This document shows positions 8,654-17,140 of a stretch of DNA of 64,000 nucleotides, piece by piece. The stretch lies in assembly GCA_910586625.1 (NCBI GenBank), contig CAJUIZ010000007.1, forward strand, positions 1 through 64,000, in the 5' to 3' direction. This DNA is from an uncultured Christensenellaceae bacterium. Its GTDB lineage: Bacteria > Bacillota > Clostridia > Christensenellales > CAG-314. Below the pieces are notes generated by a model. It was not told the origin of the DNA. It was given only the letters and a program-made list of their open reading frames with translations, and searched no databases. Made by a program: the position numbers and the translations under genes. Position 1 is the first letter of the stretch; each line of letters begins with the position of its first letter.

Positions 8654-9913
8654 CTACTTTAACATTTTGTATAATTCTTCCGTAGCAAGTCGGGTTTTTG
8701 CAACTACGCCGTCCGCCCCCTGCGGAAAACAATAGTACAAATAATCGTTGTCGCCTATACAAATTATATCGCCCAACTCGTACCAATTGTAATCGGCGTA
8801 CAAGCCGTACGAAGCCTTGGCAGATTGACGGTAGTCCAATTTGCCGTCTGCGGCAACCAGACGGAAACCGTCTAAGCCGTGCGTAAGCCTGCCGTTTCCT
8901 ATGTCGTATACCGCCTTGGTTCCCTTCATAATTATAACCTTAACGGGCACATCCAACGAGTAAGTACCGTTTTCCAATTCTTCCCGTACGCATTGACGCT
9001 GCCAAGCGTACCAATCGGGAACGTGCGTAAACTTTCCTTGTACGTTTAGCGCGTTCAAGTATCCGAGTTCCGTAAGCTCGTAAGACGCGCCGCAGTTTTT
9101 ACAGACAACGGTAGTTCCGCTTCCGACAGTCGTTCCTTCCGCAAGACAATGCGGACACTTGTACAGCACTCGCTCCAAACCGTCCGCGCGGAAAGCTTCG
9201 TCTACTATTACGCCTTGCTCCTGCTGCGTACGGAAATTATCGAAAGTAAAACAAGCGGCAAGCTTTGCGTTGATTTCGTCAACAGTCATGTCGGATATCT
9301 GCTTCGGCGAGAACAAGTACTCCATTGTCGCAGACACGTTTACTTGCCGCAGTTGCAAATTATTATACAACGGATCACGCAAAAACGCGCCTTCCGTTTT
9401 GATAAACACTACCGGAACCCCCAGTATTTTCAAGCATTTTCCCAATCCGTACGGAAGCGGCGTAGCCGTTCCGTCGAAAGAATAGCTTGCTTCCGGATAC
9501 AGCAATACCGACGTATGAAGCCGATTAAAGCATTTGGTCATATTGCGCACAAGCGCGGTATCGGTTACGAACTTGTTGGTAGGAATACACCCGAGACTGC
9601 GCATAAGCCAACGTTTGCCTACAAAACCGTCAGAAGTCATAACGATATTAAACCGCCGCGGATACAAAATAGTAGCAACAATCTTCAAGTCGATAAAACT
9701 CGAGTGATTCATAAGATACAGGCACGGTTCTTTCCTGCCCAACTTGTCCATACCTATTGTTTTGTAAGTAAAATTAGTTGCTTTAAGCTCAGAAGCGGAA
9801 GCCGCTTTCATAAGCGTTCGAAACAAAAAACTTGTGCGTTTGGGGGAGATAGGCTTTTCGGTACGTAATTTCAAAACCTTGTCGTACGATAATTTTTTTA
9901 CTTTTATTTTCAA
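8654..9913 (-). CDS. PlsC-like lysophospholipid acyltransferase with C-terminal zinc-ribbon region
   Basis: The protein is 419 aa. The acyltransferase motif is NHSSFID (HX4D) near residue 69, followed by LLYPEASYS, which corresponds to the EGTRS-like glycerol-phosphate motif. The first 230 residues therefore look like a 1-acyl-glycerol-3-phosphate acyltransferase acting at the inner membrane face. Residues about 240-270 carry a CPHC ... CKNC zinc ribbon, followed by a beta-rich domain of about 130 residues that I do not recognise. That makes it about 180 residues longer than plain PlsC. The start is TTG with GGTGA 7 nt upstream. Confidence 0.8.
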   Translation of the reverse strand: MKIKVKKLSYDKVLKLRTEKPISPKRTSFLFRTLMKAASASELKATNFTYKTIGMDKLGRKEPCLYLMNHSSFIDLKIVATILYPRRFNIVMTSDGFVGKRWLMRSLGCIPTNKFVTDTALVRNMTKCFNRLHTSVLLYPEASYSFDGTATPLPYGLGKCLKILGVPVVFIKTEGAFLRDPLYNNLQLRQVNVSATMEYLFSPKQISDMTVDEINAKLAACFTFDNFRTQQEQGVIVDEAFRADGLERVLYKCPHCLAEGTTVGSGTTVVCKNCGASYELTELGYLNALNVQGKFTHVPDWYAWQRQCVREELENGTYSLDVPVKVIIMKGTKAVYDIGNGRLTHGLDGFRLVAADGKLDYRQSAKASYGLYADYNWYELGDIICIGDNDYLYYCFPQGADGVVAKTRLATEELYKMLK

Positions 9914-9960
9914 TTTATTTCACCGTCTTTGTTATATATATTGCAGAATAATCTGTAACT

Positions 9961-9989
9961 ATGATAACACCCTTTGTCTTAGATTACAA
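9961..9989 (-). promoter_or_regulatory. Probable promoter of the PlsC-like gene
   Basis: Minus strand: TTGTAA (9984-9989), 17 bp, TATCAT (9961-9966), 48 bp before the TTG start. Confidence 0.55.
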
Positions 9990-10103
9990 TACTATAACGC
10001 TATATTTAAGCAAAATAACGGAATTATTACACCACAAGTATCATATTTGCCGACTTATGCGGAAACACCGACTTATCCCTACAGACGTACGGAAAAGCGA
10101 CGT

Positions 10104-10132
10104 AAAAAAAGCCCGAAATATTTCGGGCTTTG
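10104..10132 (-). terminator. Terminator of ypeB
   Basis: The palindromic hairpin AAAGCCCGAAA/TTTCGGGCTTT is followed on the minus strand by seven T. It begins 22 bp after the ypeB stop. Confidence 0.9.
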
Positions 10133-10153
10133 CTAAGGTTATGGTTTTATGCG

Positions 10154-11494
10154 TTAAATTACGGTATAGCCTTCCGTATTGCTTATTACCTTGAAGATTT
10201 CCACTTCCTTACCCGTTTTACTGTCTACGTAAACGTAGTACTGACGGTCGCCATCCTGACACTGGAATTCGTAACAAACGTAATGCTCGCCGTTCTTTTC
10301 GATAAGAGCCTTGGCAACGTTGGTAACTTTAAGCGCGCCGTCCACAGCCGTTTGCGCGTCCGATTGCGTAACGTCACCGAAATCCACCGACCAATCGCAG
10401 TGATTGATAAGGTAAGCGCGAGCTTCCATACCGACAACTTCGCCGCTTGCGCAGTCTACCGCCACCTTGATAAGGTCGGGATAAACTATTACGCCGTCTA
10501 TTACCGTAGCGCAATTGACGTAGGTTACGAAATCCTGCGTTTTGGAAATCCACACTCCCTTAACGTCGTAACCTAACTTGCGGCAAAACTCTTCCGCAAC
10601 GGCAATACACTTGTCGCAATCGACGCTAACTTGCCCGCTTGCTTCGTTGTACGCTTCGTACTGAGCGACCTTGCCGTTTTTAGTGAGATAAACGCGTCCC
10701 GCTTGGGTATCGTACAGATAAAGCGAGCCTTTGTTGTTGATTTCCGATACGAACTTGTTTTCGCCGAACAGCTCGGATACTATTTTGCCGCCTTCTTCGG
10801 CGGAGACGGTTTTGTCCGTCTTTAATACCTTTTCTTCTATACTGTCGGAAAACGGTCCGTCGTAAATAAGCTTTTCGTACGCGAAGGCGTTATCGTCCAC
10901 TTCGTCGAAGCTGTCGGACAGGCTGCCCACGTTGTTAAGTCCGTTGCCGTTGGTCATAAACAAGCCGGAATCGGACGAAGCGTACTCCTGCAAAAAGTCG
11001 TACAGATTAGTTGCAACTGCGTCAAGGCTTTTGAGCGCGACACGCTCGTCCGCAGTTAGAGCTTCTCCGCGGGATAATTTACCGAGAAGATAGGTTGCAT
11101 AATCCTGCGTTTGATTTACGAACTTTTGGCAGGAAGCTAACTTGTCGCTTTCCGCAAAGGGCAAATTAGACAAGCTTTGGTTTACTTGGTTGGCGTGAAT
11201 AACTACCTTTGCAAGCATTTGAGTTTGATGCGCCGTATCGTTGGAAACAGCAATTTTGCCGAGATTGGCGTCGAGATTTTTCATACTGTCGCAGGCAAGA
11301 TACAGCGAGCTTCTGTAACCGTTTTCCTGCGATACCTTGTAGGAGTTTTCGTCGTCGACGACGGACATACGCATAAAGGCTATTTTGTTTGCCGCGACCA
11401 CTCCTATTACTATTGCCGATGCAATCGCAAGCAACGCGATTACACCGAAAAATATAGTCCAAAAATTTTTGATGGAATTGTTTCTGCTTATCAC
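10154..11494 (-). CDS. ypeB: YpeB, germination protein and SleB partner
   Basis: The protein is 446 aa. An N-terminal TM helix (about 13-35) is followed by a helical domain and PepSY-type repeats in the C-terminal half (for example KCIAVAEEFCRKLG and AQTAVDGALKVTNVAKALIEKNGE). In Bacillus, YpeB is needed for SleB to be present and active in the spore, where it acts at the cortex/inner-membrane side. The sleB gene lies upstream on the same strand, separated by 332 bp instead of being tightly coupled as in Bacillus. The start is GTG with AGGAG 9 nt upstream. Confidence 0.88.
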   Translation of the reverse strand: MISRNNSIKNFWTIFFGVIALLAIASAIVIGVVAANKIAFMRMSVVDDENSYKVSQENGYRSSLYLACDSMKNLDANLGKIAVSNDTAHQTQMLAKVVIHANQVNQSLSNLPFAESDKLASCQKFVNQTQDYATYLLGKLSRGEALTADERVALKSLDAVATNLYDFLQEYASSDSGLFMTNGNGLNNVGSLSDSFDEVDDNAFAYEKLIYDGPFSDSIEEKVLKTDKTVSAEEGGKIVSELFGENKFVSEINNKGSLYLYDTQAGRVYLTKNGKVAQYEAYNEASGQVSVDCDKCIAVAEEFCRKLGYDVKGVWISKTQDFVTYVNCATVIDGVIVYPDLIKVAVDCASGEVVGMEARAYLINHCDWSVDFGDVTQSDAQTAVDGALKVTNVAKALIEKNGEHYVCYEFQCQDGDRQYYVYVDSKTGKEVEIFKVISNTEGYTVI

Positions 11495-11826
11495 TTATTA
11501 TTTCTCCTAAATTATTTATTGTAAATCGCTTTCGGTATTTTACACGCTAAAAGCGGTTAGTTAAAGTTCCCGCGAAGTTCGGGCGTGTACCGAGCTTCGC
11601 GCCCATACGGGGCTGGCGGGGTTGTACGCCCGCCTAAGTCGGAATATGACGCGCTTGCGTGCAAGCGCAACTTCTAAGTCCGACCGCGACGGGAACAAGT
11701 TGATAGCACAAAGCGCAGCGACCACCGCTTAATATTAGGCACGAGCGTGTTCCACTTTTGCGCCTATGAGCGTAGCGAATCGAAGTCAAAAGCGGAATGC
11801 GCGAGCGACTTGCGCGTGTGGTCGGA
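11495..11826. other. Structured GC-rich spacer between sleB and ypeB
   Basis: These 332 bp hold no supportable ORF. GTTCCCG (11566-11572) and CGGGAAC (11690-11696) bracket 117 bp. Inside are GTCGGA/TCCGAC arms and a GCGCTTGC/GCAAGCGC hairpin near 11651-11668. Further right, TTCC-CTTTTG and CAAAAG-GGAA pair across about 40 nt. It could be a degenerate dispersed repeat or a structured RNA; I cannot tell which. Confidence 0.4.
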
Positions 11827-12534
11827 TTAAGAACAGAAGATGTGTTTGCCGATAGTAACTATCTGCGGGCGCGACCATATCCACTTGCTTGTGGCGGTAG
11901 CGGGATTAAAGTAGTACAACGCTCCGCCGGAAGGATCCCAGCCGTTCATAGCGTCCTGCGCCGCGCGGGTGCATTCGTCGTTGGTTCCCAGATTTATCTG
12001 TCCGTCGGATACGCAGGTAAAAGCTCCCGCTTGGTAAATAACTCCGGAAATACTGTTGGGGAACTTGGAGCTGGCGACACGGTTGAGTATAACCGCTGCG
12101 ACCGCAACCTTACCGGTATAGCTTTCGCCGCGCGCTTCGCCGTATATGCAACAGGACAGCAAATACAAATCGCTGTTGGATATATTGCTCGGTTTGGTCG
12201 TAGTAGAACCGGATGTCGTGCCGCCGCTGAGAGTGATACCCATTGCCTTAGCCGTGGCGTTACCTACTATACCGTCCGCTTTAAGCCCGTTTTGACGTTG
12301 AAAATATTGTACCGCCGACTTGGTTTTGGCTCCGTAAATGCCGTCCACGCTGCCGGTGTAGTATCCCCAACGTTTAAGCTTGGTTTGAATATTTTTAACT
12401 ACCGTTCCGCGAGAACCGACCTTGACAACCGCGGCGTTGGCTACGCCTATGCCGACGGATACCGTTACAACGGTGGCTAAAATCAAAAACGCCAAAACAA
12501 TCGCGGCGATTTTTACTTTTTTTGATTGCAACAC
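11827..12534 (-). CDS. sleB: SleB spore cortex-lytic enzyme
   Basis: The protein is 235 aa. A signal/anchor segment (about 7-33) is followed by a peptidoglycan-binding domain (VKVGSRGTVVKNIQTKLKRWG, about 36-95) and a Hydrolase_2 catalytic domain (about 120-235). The latter carries YGEARGES with the catalytic Glu and the usual WDPSGGALYYFNP and TIGKHIFC ending. SleB is a muramic-lactam-specific lytic transglycosylase that degrades cortex in germination. A good sigma-G promoter precedes it. The start is GTG 12534, with AGGAGG 10 nt upstream. Confidence 0.95.
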   Translation of the reverse strand: MLQSKKVKIAAIVLAFLILATVVTVSVGIGVANAAVVKVGSRGTVVKNIQTKLKRWGYYTGSVDGIYGAKTKSAVQYFQRQNGLKADGIVGNATAKAMGITLSGGTTSGSTTTKPSNISNSDLYLLSCCIYGEARGESYTGKVAVAAVILNRVASSKFPNSISGVIYQAGAFTCVSDGQINLGTNDECTRAAQDAMNGWDPSGGALYYFNPATATSKWIWSRPQIVTIGKHIFCS

Positions 12535-12561
12535 TTAGAATTATCCTCCTGATTTTTTTGT

Positions 12562-12591
12562 TAGTATGAGAATATTAAGCGTTTTTATTCT
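12562..12591 (-). promoter_or_regulatory. Sigma-G-like promoter of sleB
   Basis: On the minus strand AGAATA (12586-12591), 17 bp and CATACTA (12562-12568) match the forespore sigma-G pattern TGAATA-17/18-CATACTA. This agrees with known forespore expression of sleB. Confidence 0.75.
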
Positions 12592-12647
12592 AACAACAAA
12601 CGCCTATAAATTGTTATATCGACTGTACGGAATGATAATAACGGCGT

Positions 12648-12690
12648 AAAAAAACGACTTAGATACTTTACTGTTCTAAATCGTTTTAAT
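12648..12690 (-). terminator. Terminator of spoIIR
   Basis: Minus-strand arms AAAACGATTTAGA / TCTAAGTCGTTTT with one wobble, then a T7 tail. Confidence 0.8.
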
Positions 12691-12723
12691 TATTTTGTTT
12701 ATACCTATTAAGGAATACTTCGG

Positions 12724-13260
12724 CTATTTGCGGTTTTCCTGCCAGGCTCGGATGATTTCCATAAGCTTGGACTTGTACACAATTTGACTTGTTCCGTTGC
12801 TTTCGCCGCCTACGAAGCACAGCGGCGGATACACCACGCACCACCAGTTGTTGCCCTGCGCGCTGCCCAGTTCCACTATCAACGCGTCGTACACCCCCGC
12901 GGGAAGCGTTACGCCGTTATATGCGCGGTCGGGGAATTCTTCCGCACACAGCTTGGCGCGGCTGGTATAGGCAAATCCGTTGTCCGCAAGCGTTTTGTCG
13001 CACACCGCTTGGATATTGTCCAATTCCCGCGCGACAATTTTCATCGCTTTGTTTTTATCCGTAGCGTCTGCCAAACGCGGAGTCAAATAATCCACGACTG
13101 CAGACTTAACTACGTACTTAACCTGTTGATCGGCGGAGTCGTTACTGTCCGCTCGGATATGTATACGCAAAAAGTCGGCGTTGGTGCTCTTGGACGGAAC
13201 CAACATAATTACCGCTATCAAACCGATTAACGCTACTACAGACAAAACAATCTTTTTCAT
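12724..13260 (-). CDS. spoIIR: SpoIIR, stage II sporulation signalling protein
   Basis: The protein is 178 aa. A signal peptide/anchor (1-22) is followed by the family hallmark LRIHIRADSNDSADQQVKY and the ending CVVYPPLCFV. SpoIIR is made in the forespore under sigma-F, secreted into the intermembrane space, and triggers SpoIIGA to process pro-sigma-E. GGGAG lies 8-10 nt upstream of ATG. CATACTA occurs in the leader (minus strand) but lacks a convincing -35, so I do not call a promoter. Confidence 0.92.
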   Translation of the reverse strand: MKKIVLSVVALIGLIAVIMLVPSKSTNADFLRIHIRADSNDSADQQVKYVVKSAVVDYLTPRLADATDKNKAMKIVARELDNIQAVCDKTLADNGFAYTSRAKLCAEEFPDRAYNGVTLPAGVYDALIVELGSAQGNNWWCVVYPPLCFVGGESNGTSQIVYKSKLMEIIRAWQENRK

Positions 13261-13369
13261 AACTACTCTCCCGTTGCTTGAAGTAGTATGTTTATCGACC
13301 GATTTGACGTAAGGTATAATAACGCAAATTACAATAATTGCATAATTAAAAAATTTTTTGTCGAAACGT

Positions 13370-14224
13370 CTAAATTACTTCTTCGATACCGTTGTCCACG
13401 GTTTTACAAACTACTGTATCATAACCCTTCGCGCTCAGCAGTTCCGCAGTTTTATCCGCCTGCGTTTTGTCATCGAAAGCCGCGTAATACGCGCTGCCGC
13501 TGCCCGTCATATTGGCGGAAAGCCCGTGTTCGGCAATAAAACCGAGATATTCTCTGGCGTAATCGGAAAGGCTTGCCGACGCACCTTGCAGATGATTGTT
13601 AAACAGTTTTACTGCGTTTGCTTCGCCGTTTGTAAGCATATTCAATAGCTTGCCGTTATCCGCAGGCGGTTGACGAACGGGAAGCAAATCGAATGCGGAA
13701 TAGGCTTCCTTGCTGCTTATACCAACGCCGAACGTAGTCAATGCAAAATATAACGGACGCGCAAGACGGTAAAATTCCACGTCGTCTCCCTTGCCGCGAA
13801 GTCTGCCCAAGCCTCCGCGCAACATATAGTTAACGTCGCTGCCGAGAGCCGCGCACAAGTCGTAAACTTTACGCGACGAAATGTCAACACCGTACAGCTT
13901 ACACATACAATAAACGACTGCCGCAACGTCCGCGGAAGAACCGCCCATTCCCGCGGCAAACGGAATGCCTTTGTTTACTGTAATATCCGCGCCGCAAGAG
14001 CCGAACGCACGTACAAAGGCGCTGGCGGCTTTGTAGGCGGAATTATCCGCATCGTTAACGCTCGGCATACCGCGCACAGTTACCGCACGGTCGCTGCGCG
14101 GCGACGCTTGTATCTCGTCGTAAATATCTACCGATACGGCAAGACTGTCAATATCGTGAAAGCCGTTTCGCCGCCCCGTAACGTTTAGCGTAAGATTGAG
14201 TTTTGCGTAAACCTTTACCTTCAT
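13370..14224 (-). CDS. ispE: 4-diphosphocytidyl-2-C-methyl-D-erythritol kinase
   Basis: The protein is 284 aa, of the GHMP kinase family, and phosphorylates CDP-ME in the MEP isoprenoid pathway. It starts KVYAKLNLTLNVTGRRNGFHDIDS. The ATP loop is PFAAGMGGSSADVAA (about 90-104) and the C-terminal glycine motif is ANMTGSGSAYYAAF. The loop has GMGGSS where GLGGGS is usual, a mild variant. ATG 14224 is preferred over an in-frame TTG nine codons upstream. No SD is present before either, and a TATAAT sits only 9 nt before the ATG, which suggests a leaderless mRNA. Confidence 0.93.
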   Translation of the reverse strand: MKVKVYAKLNLTLNVTGRRNGFHDIDSLAVSVDIYDEIQASPRSDRAVTVRGMPSVNDADNSAYKAASAFVRAFGSCGADITVNKGIPFAAGMGGSSADVAAVVYCMCKLYGVDISSRKVYDLCAALGSDVNYMLRGGLGRLRGKGDDVEFYRLARPLYFALTTFGVGISSKEAYSAFDLLPVRQPPADNGKLLNMLTNGEANAVKLFNNHLQGASASLSDYAREYLGFIAEHGLSANMTGSGSAYYAAFDDKTQADKTAELLSAKGYDTVVCKTVDNGIEEVI

Positions 14225-14233
14225 AACGCAACG

Positions 14234-14262
14234 ATTATAACACAAAAACAACTGTTTAGCAA
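14234..14262 (-). promoter_or_regulatory. Promoter of ispE giving a near-leaderless mRNA
   Basis: Minus strand: TTGCTA (14257-14262), 17 bp, TATAAT (14234-14239). The ATG begins 10 nt after the -10 box, so transcription should start 2-3 nt before it. Confidence 0.7.
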
Positions 14263-14289
14263 CGCAAAAAACGACAGATAGTAACTATA

Positions 14290-14327
14290 CAAAAACGGCT
14301 TGGAAAACTTCTGTTTCCCAGCCGTTA
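14290..14327 (-). terminator. Terminator of the sipL-like gene
   Basis: Minus-strand hairpin ACGGCTGGGAAA / TTTTCCAAGCCGT, then TTTTT. Confidence 0.85.
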
Positions 14328-14354
14328 CGCACAGTATCGAAATTGTATTGTTGC

Positions 14355-15833
14355 CTAAATCTTATTGTATACGACAATCCTTGCGTCCTTGTCCAGCGGG
14401 TTGGTAATTTCGGGATTGACAGACACGAGATCTTCTTCGGAAATATGCAGGTTCTTAGCCAAGTTCCACAGCGTTTCGCCCTTTCTTGCAAGACACATTT
14501 CTATAGCGGGCAGTTCCGTTTTGTCAAAAGGCTTTTCTTCCACGTTGACTATTACCGAATAGTCTACCGTGCGTTCCGATTCGACGGTTAAGCACAGCTC
14601 CGCTTCCGCAAGAACGCCGCCTTGCTCCAACACATCGAAATTAAGCACGGTTGCACGGGCGAAAGATTTACATTGCGGCATAAGATAATCTATATCCACC
14701 GTTTGCGAATAGGGCAGTTCCAATTGTTCGCCTTCCGTTCCCGTTTCCGTCTGGTACAGCAACGTTGCGTACACTACGCCTTCTACCAACGCCGAACGCT
14801 CCTGCGAAACACAGTTGGTTACGATAGCTCCGACGTTGACGGCGGTAATAGGAGTTTTTCCGTTGTCGGAAGCAAGATTTGTAAGAATCTTCTTGACTGC
14901 GCACGCGCTTCCGCAGGGCAACGTTGTAGTTACGGTATTACGCTCGAACGTGAAGTCGCAATCGGGTCCGTACGCATCCGAAACTATTTCCAACACGCCC
15001 GTTCTCGTTGCTTCCGCTTGCGCCGTTCCGGAAATTTCCACCGTAAACGCAGTATTGACGTCGCCTTCGGCTATATCCAAACGCACCTTGGTGTTTTTGC
15101 AAATCAATCTTAATTTCAATTGGCAATCTGCAAGCCCTTCCGTAGCTTCCAGTTCGCGCTCGAACTTGAACGGAAGATTGTCCGTTACTATAACTCCGTC
15201 GGAAATGTACGTCAAACGCACCAACGCATCTCCCTGAACGCGCAATACACCGTTGGACACGGAATAATCGGTAGCGCACAGAGCGCTCTCGGCAAGCAGT
15301 ACCGTCGAAATGTTACGCGACGACGACAGTTCTTCGTCCAAAACAAACGGAATATTGATGACGTCGGCTTGTTCGAGAACTTCCACTCTATCGGTTTTGG
15401 TAAAAATGTCTTCGCCGCTTTCGAAATATGGCGAACGCTCGCATACGTACGCGTACACTGTGATTTCCAACAAAACGGTAAGCGTAGCGGTATTAACGCT
15501 GACGTCCGCCTTGGTGTCCACCGTTACAACGTCGAACGTAAGTTTGCTGTCCGTATTCAGCAATTCGCTTTGAATACTTGCGGTAAAGTCGGCGTTGTAG
15601 CTGGAACTCAACACGGAAGTGCCGTCCGAGTACATAAACTTGATATTGGTTTTACCGTAAAAGGACGCTTCGCCGTTGGTAGTTTCGTAGGAATTGACGC
15701 AGCTATCCACTCCTATGGACAGCACCTGCGCTATATCCTGTTTTACGGAAATGCGAACGCTCTCCGCAGTTTGAATTTTACCTATTAGTTTACGATTGAC
15801 GAATGTTGCGCTTTGAAATTGAGCGTTTGACAT
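14355..15833 (-). CDS. SipL-like spore protein (DUF3794 repeats plus C-terminal LysM)
   Basis: The protein is 492 aa. It has repeated DUF3794/SipL-type segments (for example SVRISVKQDIAQVLSIGVDSCVNSYE near the start and related beta-rich blocks), ending in a LysM domain (about 445-492: CLARKGETLWNLAKNLHISEEDLVSVNP). This is the layout of clostridial SipL, which binds SpoIVA and the coat basement layer on the mother-cell side of the forespore. ATG 15833 follows GTGGGGGT at 5 nt. A sigma-E-like promoter precedes it. SipL paralogues with the same domains exist, so I leave the symbol blank. Confidence 0.85.
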   Translation of the reverse strand: MSNAQFQSATFVNRKLIGKIQTAESVRISVKQDIAQVLSIGVDSCVNSYETTNGEASFYGKTNIKFMYSDGTSVLSSSYNADFTASIQSELLNTDSKLTFDVVTVDTKADVSVNTATLTVLLEITVYAYVCERSPYFESGEDIFTKTDRVEVLEQADVINIPFVLDEELSSSRNISTVLLAESALCATDYSVSNGVLRVQGDALVRLTYISDGVIVTDNLPFKFERELEATEGLADCQLKLRLICKNTKVRLDIAEGDVNTAFTVEISGTAQAEATRTGVLEIVSDAYGPDCDFTFERNTVTTTLPCGSACAVKKILTNLASDNGKTPITAVNVGAIVTNCVSQERSALVEGVVYATLLYQTETGTEGEQLELPYSQTVDIDYLMPQCKSFARATVLNFDVLEQGGVLAEAELCLTVESERTVDYSVIVNVEEKPFDKTELPAIEMCLARKGETLWNLAKNLHISEEDLVSVNPEITNPLDKDARIVVYNKI

Positions 15834-15868
15834 AATTACCCCCACGAACGAATTTGTGATATCACTGT

Positions 15869-15898
15869 AATATACGGGGTAACGCTCGGCGTTATGAC
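15869..15898 (-). promoter_or_regulatory. Sigma-E-like promoter of the sipL-like gene
   Basis: Minus strand: GTCATA (15893-15898), 16 bp, CGTATATT (15869-15876), against the sigma-E pattern xTCATA ... CATACAxT (6 of 8 in the -10). Mother-cell expression would fit a coat-morphogenesis protein. Confidence 0.45.
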
Positions 15899-15973
15899 AA
15901 ATGCCGTGTATTTTTTTACGTCGTATTTTGCCGATTACGCATTAGACGGCAAACAAATCCGCAAACATTTCGG

Positions 15974-16231
15974 CTAATGCTCCGACGGCGCCGTAACGGC
16001 TTTTTCCGCTATCGCTATGTCGCCGCACACCATATCCGTGTAGGTACAGCTTATACGGTCGAAAAGATCGCTCTTGAGCCTTACAACGAATACGTTGTCG
16101 TGCGCTTCGCTTACAACGCCTTGATAACGCTTTATTCTGTTGCGTCCGCGGTTAACCTTGACATTAACATCGCGCCCGACCAAGCTTTCCACATAGCTTT
16201 TGGCCGAATCGATAGTAACGGATTTTTTCAT
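15974..16231 (-). CDS. veg: Veg family protein
   Basis: The protein is 85 aa. MKKSVTIDSAKSYVESLVG ... GRNRIKRYQGVVSEAHDNVFVVRL ... CTYTDMVCG matches the Veg/DUF1021 family, small SH3-like beta-barrel proteins linked to biofilm regulation and spore outgrowth in Bacillus. Family alignment favours ATG 16231. An in-frame ATG at 16264 would add 11 residues. Neither has an SD, so the start and its initiation mode remain uncertain. Confidence 0.85.
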   Translation of the reverse strand: MKKSVTIDSAKSYVESLVGRDVNVKVNRGRNRIKRYQGVVSEAHDNVFVVRLKSDLFDRISCTYTDMVCGDIAIAEKAVTAPSEH

Positions 16232-16300
16232 ATTACGATTATTGACAAAATAATTGCCAACCATACGGCAAAAGCCGTAAGCATAAAATATTCGTATACA

Positions 16301-16335
16301 TAAAAAGCGTTCGAAACAATAATCGCTTCGAACGC
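16301..16335 (-). terminator. Terminator of the zinc-ribbon gene
   Basis: Minus-strand arms GCGTTCGAA / TTCGAACGC, then TTTTT, 75 bp past the gene stop. Confidence 0.8.
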
Positions 16336-16409
16336 ATAATATAAACGATAAATATTTAATTTTGCAAACGCTTGCAATACGACGTAACTACGGCAAACAA
16401 AACTCGCTA

Positions 16410-16901
16410 TTACAAATCGTCGTCAAAGTCGTCGATATCTTCTTCGTCTTCGTCCAAATCGTCGTCGAAATCGCTTACTATATCGTCGGGATAGTCGTCA
16501 AGATCGATATCCATATTTTCTTCGTCTTCGAACTCTTCTTCTTCGTCTTCGTCGCCGAATTCTTTGTCCAATTCGTCAAGCGGAATATCCCCGTCCTCGT
16601 CGCCGTCCTTGGTATCGTCGTCGTCCAAATATTCGCGCCAGTCGTCCGAATCTTCGTCAATGTCGTCTTCGCGGCTTTCCTGCGCCAAGCAGTTTTCGCA
16701 CATATCTTCGTCGAGACCGATATAAGCCGTCTTGCATATCGGACACAGCTTAAGCGGTTCTTCGTCGTCGATAATATCGTCCAATAATACTATATCCGTT
16801 TCAAGTCCCAATTCCGCCTTGCAGATATCGCACATTTCTTCCGTATCGGGAATATAATTAAGCTCGCAACGCGGACACTTTATATATTTGATTTTACCCA
16901 T
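16410..16901 (-). CDS. Twin zinc-ribbon protein with very acidic tail
   Basis: The protein is 163 aa and its function is not known. Residues 1-75 hold two four-Cys zinc ribbons (C9/C12/C24/C27 and C53/C56/C68/C71). Residues 77-163 are mostly Asp and Glu with no recognisable fold. MGKIKYIKCPRCELNYI is a conserved-looking start that I associate with small clostridial zinc-ribbon proteins. ATG 16901 has GGTGAT just upstream; an in-frame ATG at 16973 would add an unconserved 24-residue stretch. The tail resembles nucleic-acid-mimicking or basic-partner-binding segments, which is only inference. Confidence 0.8.
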   Translation of the reverse strand: MGKIKYIKCPRCELNYIPDTEEMCDICKAELGLETDIVLLDDIIDDEEPLKLCPICKTAYIGLDEDMCENCLAQESREDDIDEDSDDWREYLDDDDTKDGDEDGDIPLDELDKEFGDEDEEEEFEDEENMDIDLDDYPDDIVSDFDDDLDEDEEDIDDFDDDL

Positions 16902-17140
16902 ACAAATCACCGTACGCCCTACTTTTTTTGCCAAATACCACGTCGCAACAAATAAAGCCGTAACGGATACCATATATTAGCGGGAATAATTTACCATTAT
17001 TCTATTAAAATGTAAACTGTTTTAAGCAATATTTTACTTAAAATTTTTTCTTGACCGCATTGGTAGCGTATCCGTTCGTTTTCGGCATTGCCGCAGCGTC
17101 GGTTACAATAGTATTTCCACTTGCGGCAAATTTATTCCGA

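Noticed and set aside
13267..13300. CATACTA sequence in the spoIIR leader as a sigma-F/G promoter
   Set aside because: No matching -35 element at 14-18 bp was found.
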